DNA from: an uncultured beta proteobacterium
GTDB taxonomy: Bacteria > Pseudomonadota > Gammaproteobacteria > Burkholderiales > Burkholderiaceae_C
DNA length: 8,373 nt
Reading direction: 5' to 3'
NCBI GenBank assembly: GCA_903927495.1
Contig: CAIYNH010000573.1
Span: 1-8,373 of the forward strand
Shown here: piece by piece, positions 1-6,705 of the stretch
Numbering within the stretch: the stretch's first letter is position 1
Layout of the letters: each line of letters starts with the position of its first letter
Program-made: the position numbers and the translations under genes
Notes under the pieces: generated by a model
Seen by the model: only the letters and a program-made list of their open reading frames with translations
What the model was told of the DNA's origin: nothing
Database searches by the model: none

Positions 1-66
1 CCCTACTTCGTCCGCAATAGCTATTCCAGCGAGCCTCGAAGCCGAAAATATTCTTGATTTTTCGCG

Positions 67-351
67 TTAAACGACGAGTTTTTTGCTGCCCCCAGGAGCT
101 GCGCTGATCGCCAACGCCTGGTAAATCCGCATCAAGGCAGGCTCAGCCTTGGTGCTCTTGCGCACATGAACGCTGTGACCATCGCTGCGCTGCGTAGGCA
201 CGGTCACGCGCTGCTGCACCGCCAGCGTCTTGCGTAAAATTGCCCAACTGTCATGTATTCCTTGCTCCTTGAGCGTCTTGCGAATCACCTGCACACACTG
301 ATAGGCCAACACCGTAATGAACAAATTGATCGTCATGCTCGCTTTTTCCAT
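67..351 (-). pseudogene. IS1634-type transposase, C-terminal remnant
   Basis: The 94-residue reading frame matches the C-terminal end of IS1634-family (COG5421-type) DDE transposases as I know them: a LFITVLAYQ helix, then a VIRKTLKEQGI stretch, a QQRVTV strand, a DGHSVHVRKST segment and a PGGSKKLVV end just before the stop. Full members are over 500 residues, so only about the last sixth is left and the N-terminal catalytic part is absent. The ATG at the 5' end is an internal methionine, not a true start: an in-frame stop lies just upstream. Beyond it, at about 352-398, another frame gives a weak partial match (N-L-K-S followed by a lysine/arginine-rich stretch) to the segment that normally precedes LFIT, which suggests further indels. 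The remnant cannot transpose by itself. Family call from recalled motifs. Confidence 0.72.
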
Positions 352-360
352 CTGAATTTA

Positions 361-423
361 GATCGCTTGCAGCATGGCGATTTCAGATTCGCTTTACAAG
401 TCTGTGGTTCGTGGATCGCTTGC
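361..423. repeat. 10-bp direct repeat at the junction of two IS remnants
   Basis: The decamer GATCGCTTGC occurs at 361-370 and again at 414-423. The second copy ends directly beside the point where transposase similarity of the ISNCY-type remnant stops (about 424). The 43 bases between the copies carry no clear gene. The repeat could be a deletion or recombination scar, or a remnant target duplication, or chance. Confidence 0.4.
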
Positions 424-424
424 G

Positions 425-713
425 GTTGACGAGTTCGTGCAGGCGGTCATAGTCGCAGTTCAAGTCCAGGCAGATGTCCGCAAACCAAGATGTTCCACAG
501 AATCATGCGCGGGCGACCATTGGTCTTGCTGACTTTGGGGGATATCTTGGCACCCAGCAATTCGAAGATCGCGGTGCGTAGCGCAGGATGGGTGTAGATG
601 AACTGCAGGCCACGCAGGATTTTGAGGATGTCGTCGCGTGATTTGGGGTCGAAGCGGATGTTGGAGATGTCGACTTCACCGATGGTCATCTGTTCGTTCT
701 GGGCGACGCGCAT
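425..713 (-). pseudogene. ISNCY-type transposase, frameshifted N-terminal remnant
   Basis: The frame opens with ATG at 711-713 (MRVAQNEQMTIGEVDIS), then KFDPKSRDDI-like and LRGLQFIYTHPALR segments and NGRPRMILWNILVCG. This is the N-terminal domain of ISNCY-family transposases, which are usually above 400 residues. The frame runs to a stop at 447-449, but after VCG the expected LDLNCDYDRLHELVN continues in another frame from 469 down to 425. An indel therefore lies at about 470-480. After LVN the similarity ends and the catalytic part is missing. A purine-rich AGAGAG a few bases upstream of the ATG could be the old ribosome binding site. The gene is dead by both frameshift and truncation. Some pipelines might label the family IS5-like; I am fairly sure it is a transposase and less sure of the family name. 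Confidence 0.7.
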
Positions 714-1100
714 GGGGAATTTCTCTCTGGAAACGGGGCCATTTTTGGAGTCTCTATTTTACTTTTAGGAGACCAAAAAAGATAGCAAAACAGCTCACTT
801 TTTCGCACTATTTTGACCACAAAATTGGCCACCATTCTCAAACGAAGATTGACCCGAATTTCCACCAAATGCCCACCAAATGCCCACTTATACGCAAAAA
901 TTCCCCTGAATCCACAACTTTCTGGAAATCTTCGTTCAGAGAACTCAGCACCCTTCATTGGAGGAGCGGGGTTTTCGGTCAAGCACTAGATAAGGGGAGG
1001 AAATTCCGTGAAAAAACCCAAATATCGCCAAAATCAAGATCAAACTGCCTGTTTTTTAAGCAGATTCAGATTGGATAATTTTGAAATCCTGTGTCCGACA
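714..1100 (-). mobile_element. Upstream flank of the ISNCY-type element, noncoding
   Basis: This stretch of almost 390 bases lies between the transposase start and the point where GGDEF coding sequence begins. It is visibly richer in A/T runs than the his and mla genes. It holds no convincing gene: the frames across it on both strands give low-complexity, basic, unfamiliar peptides. The likely reading is the 5' noncoding end of the insertion sequence, with its outer terminus near 1085-1102, where a CCGACAGGCTGC stretch abuts the GGDEF frame. The partner terminal repeat is not seen at the left, in keeping with loss of that end of the element. Boundaries are inferred. Confidence 0.45.
862..887. 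repeat. Short 11-bp tandem repeat
   Basis: The unit CCACCAAATGC is present twice in full and followed by four bases of a third copy. It lies in the AT-rich noncoding flank of the IS remnant. It could be an iterated protein-binding site of the element or a slippage product. Confidence 0.6.
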
Positions 1101-1102
1101 GG

Positions 1103-1390
1103 CTGCTAGGGGAACTCAACCTGGACAAAATGCAGGCGACTTAGCAAGCCCGCAGTCTGGCAGAAAAATTGAGCGCCAGCTTGTCAGTTCCGTATCTGTT
1201 GGAAATTTCACAGCAAGGCTTGACTGGCGCAGTGATAGAGCATCATTGTTCGGCCAGTATCGGTGTCGCGATGTTCATGAGCCAAGAAACCAGTCAGGGC
1301 GATGTGCTCAAGTGGGCCGACATGGCTATTTACCTCTCCAAAGACGCAGGCCGAAATGCAGTGTAATTTTATGCGGATGAGTCCAAATAA
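1103..1390 (+). pseudogene. GGDEF-domain (diguanylate cyclase) C-terminal remnant
   Basis: Read in one frame from 1103, the sequence gives LLGELNLDKMQAT, a stop (TAG, 1142-1144), QARSLAEKLSASLSVPYLLEI, then the conserved HHCSASIGVAMF strand and the LKWADMAIYLSKDAGRNAV helix. A second stop (TAA, 1364-1366) follows, then FYADESK and the natural stop at 1388-1390. This is the last 90 or so residues of a GGDEF domain, including the SIGVA and ADMA-Y-AK-like GRN motifs. The catalytic GGDEF loop and everything before it are missing, so no cyclic-di-GMP can be made. Both internal stops could come from single C-to-T changes of glutamine codons (CAG, CAA). The gene is cut at its 5' side by the IS flank and points towards the hisD end, 14 bases away. 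A frame opening at TTG 1169 is an internal piece only. Confidence 0.82.
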
Positions 1391-1404
1391 ATCAACTAGC
1401 GCGC

Positions 1405-2721
1405 TCAGCGGATTCGCATCTCAGCGGCACGGGCATGAGCTTGCAAGCCTTCACCGTGCGCCAGGACTGATGCGATCTGGCCCAGAGTTTGGGCACCGGC
1501 TTCACTGACTTCAATCAGGCTGCTACGCTTTTGAAAATCATAGACACCCAGCGGTGAGCTAAACCTTGCCGTGCCACTGGTGGGCAGCACATGGTTGGGC
1601 CCGGCGCAATAGTCGCCCAATGATTCACTGGTGTAAGCCCCCAGAAAAATGGCACCTGCATGCCTCAGGAGCGGTTCCCAACGGTGCGGATCGCGGCTGC
1701 TCACTTCCAAGTGTTCCGGCGCGATGGTGTTGCTGATGGCACACGCCTCTTCCATGCTGCGGGTGTGAATCAGGGCACCACGGTCGTTGAGTGACTTGGC
1801 GATGATTTGTTGTCTGGGCATTTCCGGCAACAAGCGGTTGATGCTGAGCTGAACTTGGTCGATGTAATCCGCATCCGGGCACAGCAAAATACTTTGCGCC
1901 AACTCATCGTGTTCGGCTTGACTGAACAAATCCATCGCCACCCAGTCCGGTGAGGTAGTACCATCTGCCAACACCAGAATCTCGCTCGGTCCAGCAATCA
2001 TGTCGATGCCTACAACCCCAAACACACGTTTTTTGGCGCTAGCGACATAGGCGTTGCCAGGACCAGTGATTTTGTCCACTTTGGGCACCGTGAGCGTGCC
2101 ATAGGCCAGCGCCGCTACGGCTTGCGCGCCGCCAATAGTAAAAGCGCGTGTTACGCCTGCCACGTAGGCTGCAGCAAGCACCAGCATATTTTTTTCCCCT
2201 TTAGGGGTAGGTACCACCATGATGATTTCTGAAACACCTGCTACATGCGCAGGAATGGCGTTCATCAAAACGCTGCTTGGGTAGGCGGCCTTTCCGCCTG
2301 GCACATAGATGCCCACGCGATCGAGTGGTGTGACTTTTTGGCCGAGCAGCGTTCCATCTGCATCTTGGTAACTCCAACTCTCGCCACTGGCTTTGCGCTG
2401 AGCTTCATGGTAGCTGCGCACGCGCGCAGCGGCTGCCTGCAGAGCCTGGCGCTGTTCTTCTGGCAAATTTTCGAATGCAACTTTTAGTTCAGTCTGGGTA
2501 AGCTCCAACTCCGTCATTGAGTTGGCATGCAAGCCATCAAAACGTCCGGTGTAGTCCAGCACTGCGGCATCGCCACGCTGTTGCACATCCAGCAAAATAT
2601 CGGCCACGCGCTGCTCGATTCCTGCATCAATCTCGGCGGACCAATGCAGTCGGGCTTTAAAGTCAGCACAAAATGTGACGCTACAGCTTGATAGACGGGC
2701 AGGAGCCGCTATAAATTTCAT
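1405..2721 (-). CDS. hisD: Histidinol dehydrogenase
   Basis: Catalyses the last two steps of histidine synthesis in the cytoplasm, the NAD-dependent four-electron oxidation of L-histidinol to L-histidine via the aldehyde. The 438 residues are full length for the family. Visible hallmarks are [12 protein letters not shown] (about 220-231), [11 protein letters not shown] (243-253), SQAEHDE (267-273), APEHLE with the catalytic Glu336-His337 pair, and [19 protein letters not shown] (368-386). By comparison with the E. coli enzyme, the zinc ligands should be Gln268, His271, Asp370 and His429, all present. The ATG at 2719-2721 lies 6 bases after the hisG stop. No strong Shine-Dalgarno sequence is seen, so translation is probably coupled to hisG. 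The C-terminus (AEMRIR) looks natural. What is odd is what follows: not hisC but a dead GGDEF gene on the opposite strand, with no clear terminator. Confidence 0.97.
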   Translation of the reverse strand: MKFIAAPARLSSCSVTFCADFKARLHWSAEIDAGIEQRVADILLDVQQRGDAAVLDYTGRFDGLHANSMTELELTQTELKVAFENLPEEQRQALQAAAARVRSYHEAQRKASGESWSYQDADGTLLGQKVTPLDRVGIYVPGGKAAYPSSVLMNAIPAHVAGVSEIIMVVPTPKGEKNMLVLAAAYVAGVTRAFTIGGAQAVAALAYGTLTVPKVDKITGPGNAYVASAKKRVFGVVGIDMIAGPSEILVLADGTTSPDWVAMDLFSQAEHDELAQSILLCPDADYIDQVQLSINRLLPEMPRQQIIAKSLNDRGALIHTRSMEEACAISNTIAPEHLEVSSRDPHRWEPLLRHAGAIFLGAYTSESLGDYCAGPNHVLPTSGTARFSSPLGVYDFQKRSSLIEVSEAGAQTLGQIASVLAHGEGLQAHARAAEMRIR

Positions 2722-2727
2722 AACAGA

Positions 2728-3378
2728 TTAGAAGTGATTATTTTGACCTAAGGCGGATTCAAATGCATCAATGATGCTCCGAATTGGCACCTGCTTGAGT
2801 TTCAGGGCGGCCTGGTTAACCACCAGACGCGAACTGATGTCCATGATATGTTCCACCTCCACCAGATGGTTGGCCTTGAGGGTGTTGCCGGTAGAGACCA
2901 GATCAACAATCGCATCAGCCATTCCCACCAAGGGTGCAAGTTCCATGCTGCCATAGAGCTTGATCAAGTCAACGTGTACGCCCTTACTGGCAAAGAAATC
3001 TCGCGAAATCGCCACGTATTTGGTCGCCACGGTCAGGCGCGAGCCTTTTTTTACGGCTGATGGGTAATCAAAATCAGAGCGAACCGCTACGCTGATGCGG
3101 CATTTGGCAATTTGCAAATCCAGCGGCTGGTACAAACCCTGACTGCCGTGCTCCAGCAAAGTGTCTTTGCCGGTAATCCCCATGTCGGCACCGCCATATT
3201 GCACATAGGTGGGCACGTCGGTGGCACGCACCACAAGCACCCGCACATCGCTCTGATTGGTGGTCAAAATCAGTTTGCGCGATTTTTCAGGGTCTTCCAG
3301 CACCTCGATACCAGCCGCTTTCAGCAGCGGCAGAGTTTCTTCAAAGATGCGTCCCTTGGACAGTGCAATAGTGATCAT
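2728..3378 (-). CDS. hisG: ATP phosphoribosyltransferase, short form, catalytic subunit
   Basis: Catalyses the first, committed step of histidine synthesis, ATP plus PRPP to phosphoribosyl-ATP. At 216 residues it is the short HisG form, lacking the C-terminal ACT-like regulatory domain of the roughly 300-residue long form. Short HisG enzymes work as a hetero-octamer with HisZ, a histidyl-tRNA synthetase paralogue. HisZ is not in this window. Visible features are [16 protein letters not shown] at the N-terminus, [13 protein letters not shown] (substrate-binding region), and the family signature running from the E of MELAPLVG through [13 protein letters not shown], the PRPP-binding loop. The start at 3376-3378 is supported by AAAGG at 3385-3389, 6 bases upstream. 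It is separated from murA by 70 bases and followed closely by hisD. Confidence 0.96.
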   Translation of the reverse strand: MITIALSKGRIFEETLPLLKAAGIEVLEDPEKSRKLILTTNQSDVRVLVVRATDVPTYVQYGGADMGITGKDTLLEHGSQGLYQPLDLQIAKCRISVAVRSDFDYPSAVKKGSRLTVATKYVAISRDFFASKGVHVDLIKLYGSMELAPLVGMADAIVDLVSTGNTLKANHLVEVEHIMDISSRLVVNQAALKLKQVPIRSIIDAFESALGQNNHF

Positions 3379-3448
3379 TTTTGGCCTTTAACCCTTATTT
3401 AACAAGCATCTAAAGCTCATATATTAATAGCACAAAACACTAGGTGAA
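3379..3448 (-). promoter_or_regulatory. murA-hisG spacer, possible internal promoter
   Basis: This is the largest gap in the gene array. On the minus strand it reads AT-rich and holds TGCTATTAAT (3432-3423), which resembles an extended -10 element. I find no good -35 at the right distance. A tiny frame of ten codons starting ATGAGC ends just before the hisG ribosome binding site; it has no histidine codons, so it does not look like a classical his attenuator leader. Promoter function is a guess. Confidence 0.25.
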
Positions 3449-3458
3449 TCATTTCACC
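3443..3458 (-). other. Hairpin around the murA stop codon
   Basis: A perfect 6-base stem (GGTGAA / TTCACC) encloses a 4-base loop that contains the murA stop codon (3449-3451). On the minus strand it is followed by TAGTGTTTTG, so the T tract is short and interrupted. It could be a weak terminator or a pause or processing site between murA and hisG. It could also be chance. Confidence 0.35.
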
Positions 3459-4720
3459 CGCTCAATATCTGCGCCTAAAGCGCGTAGCTTGGTTTCCATC
3501 TGGTCGTAGCCGCGATCGAGGTGGTAGATGCGGTCAACCACGGTCTCCCCTTCGGCCACTAGGCCGGCGATCACCAAACTGGCTGAGGCACGCAAGTCAG
3601 TCGCCATCACCGTCGCTCCAGAGAGGCCTTTGACTCCCTCTACCAAAGCAATCTTGCCGTCAATCTGGATATTTGCCCCCAGCCGCACCAGTTCATTGAC
3701 ATGCATGAATCGGTTCTCAAAAATTGTCTCGATCACCTTGGCCGTACCCTGCGCCATGCAATTGAGTGCCATGAACTGGGCCTGCATGTCGGTCGGAAAA
3801 CCCGGATATTCGGTGGTGCGAAAGCTCTGCGCTTTGAGGCTGGCGACACCGCTCGATTGGATACGAATGCCGCCTGGCACAGCGTTCACAGTGGCACCGG
3901 CATCGCGCAACTTCTCAACCACCGCTTCTAAAAGCTCAATGCGGCCATGCTGGACCACAACATCGCCTCCAGTAGCAGCAACGGCGCACAAAAAAGTGCC
4001 TGTTTCAATCCGATCTGCAACCACTTGGTGGCTACAGCCGTGCAGACTTTCCACACCTTGAATACGAATACGACTGCTGCCGTGACCTTCAATCCTGGCA
4101 CCCATATTGATCAGCATCTCAGCCAGATCAGGAATCTCGGGCTCCTGAGCGGCATTTTCCAGTATGGTTTCACCAGTCGCAAGGCAGGCTGCCATCATTA
4201 AGTTTTCAGTTCCTGTGACGGTCACCATGTCGGTGGCAATGCGAGCGCCCTTCAGGCGGGTTCGCCCCGCTGGGAGCTTGGCCACCATGTAACCATGCTC
4301 CACGACAATTTCAGCACCCATTGCAGTCAGGCCCTTGATGTGCTGATCAACTGGACGCGAGCCAATGGCACAGCCGCCTGGCAGTGACACCCGGGCATGG
4401 CCGAAGCGCGCCAGCAGTGGCCCCAAAGCCAGCACCGAAGCTCGCATTGTTTTCACCAACTCATAAGGTGCCTCAGGCCGGCTCAGGGTCGAAGCATCCA
4501 GCAAGATCGTACCGTCGTCAGAGCGTTCGGCGGTGACACCCATGTTGCGAATCAGCTTGAGCATGGTGACCACATCCTGCAGGCGTGGCACATTGCGCAG
4601 GATGATTGGCTGCGTTGTTAAGAGCGCCGCGCAAAGCTCCGGCAAAGCGGCATTTTTGGCTCCAGAAACAGTCACAGTGCCCAGCAACGGGCGGCCACCT
4701 CGAATCAGTAATTTATCCAT
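3449..4720 (-). CDS. murA: UDP-N-acetylglucosamine 1-carboxyvinyltransferase
   Basis: Transfers enolpyruvate from phosphoenolpyruvate to UDP-N-acetylglucosamine, the first committed step of peptidoglycan precursor synthesis in the cytoplasm. The 423 residues are the usual length. Visible active-site elements are [11 protein letters not shown] with Lys22-Asn23, TMRAS with Arg93, the catalytic loop [15 protein letters not shown] with Cys117, FPTDMQAQF with Asp311, TDLRASA with Arg377 and LDRGYDQ with Arg403. The cysteine in the loop, rather than aspartate, is the form that fosfomycin alkylates, so the enzyme is expected to be drug-sensitive. The ATG at 4718-4720 lies 3 bases after the ibaG stop without a clear ribosome binding site, which points to translational coupling. 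A small hairpin spans its stop codon. Confidence 0.98.
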   Translation of the reverse strand: MDKLLIRGGRPLLGTVTVSGAKNAALPELCAALLTTQPIILRNVPRLQDVVTMLKLIRNMGVTAERSDDGTILLDASTLSRPEAPYELVKTMRASVLALGPLLARFGHARVSLPGGCAIGSRPVDQHIKGLTAMGAEIVVEHGYMVAKLPAGRTRLKGARIATDMVTVTGTENLMMAACLATGETILENAAQEPEIPDLAEMLINMGARIEGHGSSRIRIQGVESLHGCSHQVVADRIETGTFLCAVAATGGDVVVQHGRIELLEAVVEKLRDAGATVNAVPGGIRIQSSGVASLKAQSFRTTEYPGFPTDMQAQFMALNCMAQGTAKVIETIFENRFMHVNELVRLGANIQIDGKIALVEGVKGLSGATVMATDLRASASLVIAGLVAEGETVVDRIYHLDRGYDQMETKLRALGADIERVK

Positions 4721-4723
4721 GCG

Positions 4724-4966
4724 TCAGACCGACTGATCTGCCCACTCAGCCGGCGTAAAGGTTTTCATCGACAAGGCATGCACCTCATCTGTTTTCATTT
4801 TGTTGCCCAGCGTGGCATAAACACGCTGATGGCGGGCAATCGCTCGCTTGCCTTCGAATTCACTAGAAACAATGGTGGCATACCAGTGCCGGCCATCCCC
4901 TTCCATAGTGATGTGCTCACAGTCCATGCCGGCGGCGATGATTTGTTTTAACAGGTCAGCATTCAT
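4724..4966 (-). CDS. ibaG: BolA family protein, IbaG type
   Basis: An 80-residue BolA-fold protein. It shows the GDGRHWYATIVS strand region, the helix with ARHQRVYATLG, and the conserved HALSMKTFTPAEWA end, closely paralleling E. coli IbaG (YrbA) with its HAVSIKAYTPAEWA. His63 corresponds to the conserved histidine that, in BolA proteins paired with monothiol glutaredoxins, helps hold a [2Fe-2S] cluster. Its placement directly before murA, and after the mla genes, is the same as in E. coli (mla genes, ibaG, murA), which supports the IbaG rather than BolA assignment. The ATG at 4964-4966 lies 21 bases after the permease stop. The ribosome binding site is weak. The exact physiological role in this organism is not shown by the sequence. 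Confidence 0.92.
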   Translation of the reverse strand: MNADLLKQIIAAGMDCEHITMEGDGRHWYATIVSSEFEGKRAIARHQRVYATLGNKMKTDEVHALSMKTFTPAEWADQSV

Positions 4967-4987
4967 AGGATTAGTATCTCGAAATAA

Positions 4988-5743
4988 TCAGGAACGGATT
5001 TTGTAGCCTATGCGCAGTAGATGCAGCGCGCAAGCGCTCACAACCAAGGTGGCAGATCCCACCACGGCAAGGCTAAGCCATGGCGAGACATCGCTGATGG
5101 CAAAGAAGCCGTAGCGAAAGCCGTCTATCATGTAAAAAAATGGGTTGAAGTGACTCACAGTTTGCCAAAACGCTGGCAATGAATGAATTGAGTAAAAAAC
5201 ACCGCTTAAAAACGTCATTGGCATGACAATAAAGTTTTGAAAGGCAGCCATCTGATCAAATTTTTCTGACCACAAACCGGCCACCACCCCCAATGCACCC
5301 ATTAGAGTGGCGCCCAGCATGGCAAATGTCAACACCCACACGGGTTGTGCAAGTGGCGGCACCGCAAAAATTAACGACACCAGCAGCACACCTAAACCGA
5401 CCACCAGGCCCCGCACAATGGCGGCACCGACATACGCTACAAACCAGTGCCATGCAGACAAAGGTGTCAACAACAAAAACACCAAATTGCCCATCACTTT
5501 ACTGGCAATCAAAGAAGACGAGCTGTTGGCAAAAGCGTTTTGCAGCAGGCTCATCATGGCCAGGCCTGGCACCAGAAAAGCCGTGTAACTAACGTCGCCA
5601 TAGACCTTTACATGCAATTCAAGGGCTTGACCAAATATCAACAAATACAGCATGGCCGTCAGGATCGGTCCAGTGATAGTCTGAGCCGCGACCCGCACAA
5701 AACGCAGCACCTCTTTGTAAAACAGCATTTGCCAGCCGGTCAT
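4988..5743 (-). CDS. ABC-2 type exporter permease (YadH-like)
   Basis: A 251-residue inner-membrane protein with about six hydrophobic segments (roughly 21-41, 53-75, 100-127, 133-156, 167-187 and 221-244). It has the ABC-2 family pattern in the fifth segment and after it: PMTFLSGVFYSI, then LPAFWQTVSHFNPFFYMIDGFRYGFF. This is the COG0842-type permease seen in YadH and NodJ-like exporters. Its ATG (5741-5743) overlaps the stop of the ATPase gene in an ATGA, so the two are translationally coupled and surely form one transporter. The transported substrate cannot be read from the sequence. In betaproteobacteria such a pair recurs between mlaB and ibaG/murA, to my knowledge, which hints at an envelope lipid or glycolipid role, but this is inference. 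Confidence 0.93.
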   Translation of the reverse strand: MTGWQMLFYKEVLRFVRVAAQTITGPILTAMLYLLIFGQALELHVKVYGDVSYTAFLVPGLAMMSLLQNAFANSSSSLIASKVMGNLVFLLLTPLSAWHWFVAYVGAAIVRGLVVGLGVLLVSLIFAVPPLAQPVWVLTFAMLGATLMGALGVVAGLWSEKFDQMAAFQNFIVMPMTFLSGVFYSIHSLPAFWQTVSHFNPFFYMIDGFRYGFFAISDVSPWLSLAVVGSATLVVSACALHLLRIGYKIRS

Positions 5744-6681
5744 GCGGGGCTCCGATCTTCGCGTCCGGAATGTTGATGCATCACTTGCAAAAACACATCC
5801 TCTAGGTCAGGGCGACGAATCTCGATGTCCCGCACCATGAGCCCGGCCTGCCGAATCCGGGCCAGATATTGCTCAACGGCGAGTGCATCAATGGCTGGAA
5901 ACTGCACCACTCGACCAGTAACGCGGGCCACATTTGCCAGATCGGGAGGCAGGTCACCATCAACCGTGCAGCGCAACACATTGCCGGATGCCGCGCTGAG
6001 TAAGGCACTGGTGCTATCGAGTGCGACCACCCTGCCGGTTTTTAGCATGGCAATGCGGCCGCACAGAGTTTCAGCTTCTTCCAGGTAATGGGTGGTTAGG
6101 AGCACGGTGTGCCCTTGCTTGTTGAGCTTGGCAATAAAGTGCCAGAGCGTTTGGCGCAGTTCTACGTCAACTCCGGCCGTAGGTTCATCAAGCACGATTA
6201 CCGGCGGTTTGTGTACCAGTGCCAGCCCCACCAGCACACGGCGCTTCATGCCGCCAGAGAGGGTCCGCATATTGGCGTTGGCTTTGTCGCTCAAACCGAG
6301 ACTTTCCAGTAGTTCGTCTATCCAGTCATCGTTGTTTTTGACACCAAAGTAGCCCGACTGAAACCGCAGCGCTTCACGAACATTAAAAAAGGGGTCAAAC
6401 ACCAACTCTTGCGGCACCACACCCAAGGCGCGCCGGGCCTCAGCAAAACCGGTTTGCACATCATGTCCCATGACACAAACCCGACCACTGCTGGCCTTGG
6501 CCAACCCGGCCAAGATCGTGATCAGCGTGGTCTTGCCAGCACCGTTGGGGCCGAGGAGGCCAAAAAATTCTCCTTCCTCGATGTCCAGGCTAACCCCATC
6601 CAGAGCCAGAAACGTGGCACCTTGTGGGCTACGCACAGATGGGTAGGTTTTCGATACAGACTGAAATGAGATGGCGGACAT
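5740..6681 (-). CDS. ABC exporter ATP-binding protein (YadG-like)
   Basis: The nucleotide-binding subunit that powers the permease encoded just downstream. In 313 residues it shows every expected motif: Walker A GPNGAGKTT (44-52), Q-loop Gln91, signature LSGGMKRR (141-148), Walker B VIVLDEP with Glu166 (161-167), the TAGVD D-loop, and the switch histidine in LLTTHYLEEAE (His198). The first 220 residues or so are the ATPase domain. The remaining 90 or so form the C-terminal extension common in the COG1131 exporter class, ending in a DLEDVFLQ motif typical of these proteins. The start at 6679-6681 fits the family's N-terminus; no good ribosome binding site is seen. It follows mlaB by 24 bases and is not the MlaF ATPase, which belongs to a different ABC class and should lie further upstream. 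Confidence 0.94.
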   Translation of the reverse strand: MSAISFQSVSKTYPSVRSPQGATFLALDGVSLDIEEGEFFGLLGPNGAGKTTLITILAGLAKASSGRVCVMGHDVQTGFAEARRALGVVPQELVFDPFFNVREALRFQSGYFGVKNNDDWIDELLESLGLSDKANANMRTLSGGMKRRVLVGLALVHKPPVIVLDEPTAGVDVELRQTLWHFIAKLNKQGHTVLLTTHYLEEAETLCGRIAMLKTGRVVALDSTSALLSAASGNVLRCTVDGDLPPDLANVARVTGRVVQFPAIDALAVEQYLARIRQAGLMVRDIEIRRPDLEDVFLQVMHQHSGREDRSPA

Positions 6682-6705
6682 GGGGCCGCTATTTTATGCG
6701 GTGCA

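Noticed and set aside
1..66. Sequence left of the IS1634-type remnant examined for a terminal repeat or another gene
   Set aside because: No open frame and no matching inverted partner in the window; too short to interpret.
686..982. 98-codon open frame on the minus strand upstream of the ISNCY-type transposase
   Set aside because: It overlaps the start of the transposase in another frame and has no recognisable domain; most likely noncoding IS flank.
638..1078. 146-codon open frame on the plus strand over the IS flank
   Set aside because: Its first part is antisense to the transposase remnant and the rest is basic, low-complexity and unlike any family I recognise; no ribosome binding site stands out.
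1081..1380. 99-codon open frame on the plus strand overlapping the GGDEF remnant
   Set aside because: The GGDEF similarity is in a different frame of the same strand (1103-1390, read through two stops), so this is an out-of-frame shadow.
3379..3408. Ten-codon frame before hisG considered as a his leader peptide
   Set aside because: It contains no histidine codons and no alternative terminator/antiterminator structure can be drawn in the short space.
3528..4061. 177-codon open frame on the plus strand
   Set aside because: It lies wholly inside murA on the opposite strand; its peptide is rich in Ser/Thr/Pro/Arg as expected for an antisense shadow, while murA shows all catalytic motifs.
5447..5776. 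109-codon open frame on the plus strand, rich in Gln and His
   Set aside because: Antisense shadow of the ABC permease; its composition follows from the opposite strand.
6686..6701. CCGC/GCGG inverted repeat between mlaB and the ABC ATPase gene
   Set aside because: Only a 4-base stem with an 8-base loop and no T tract; too weak to call a terminator inside an operon.
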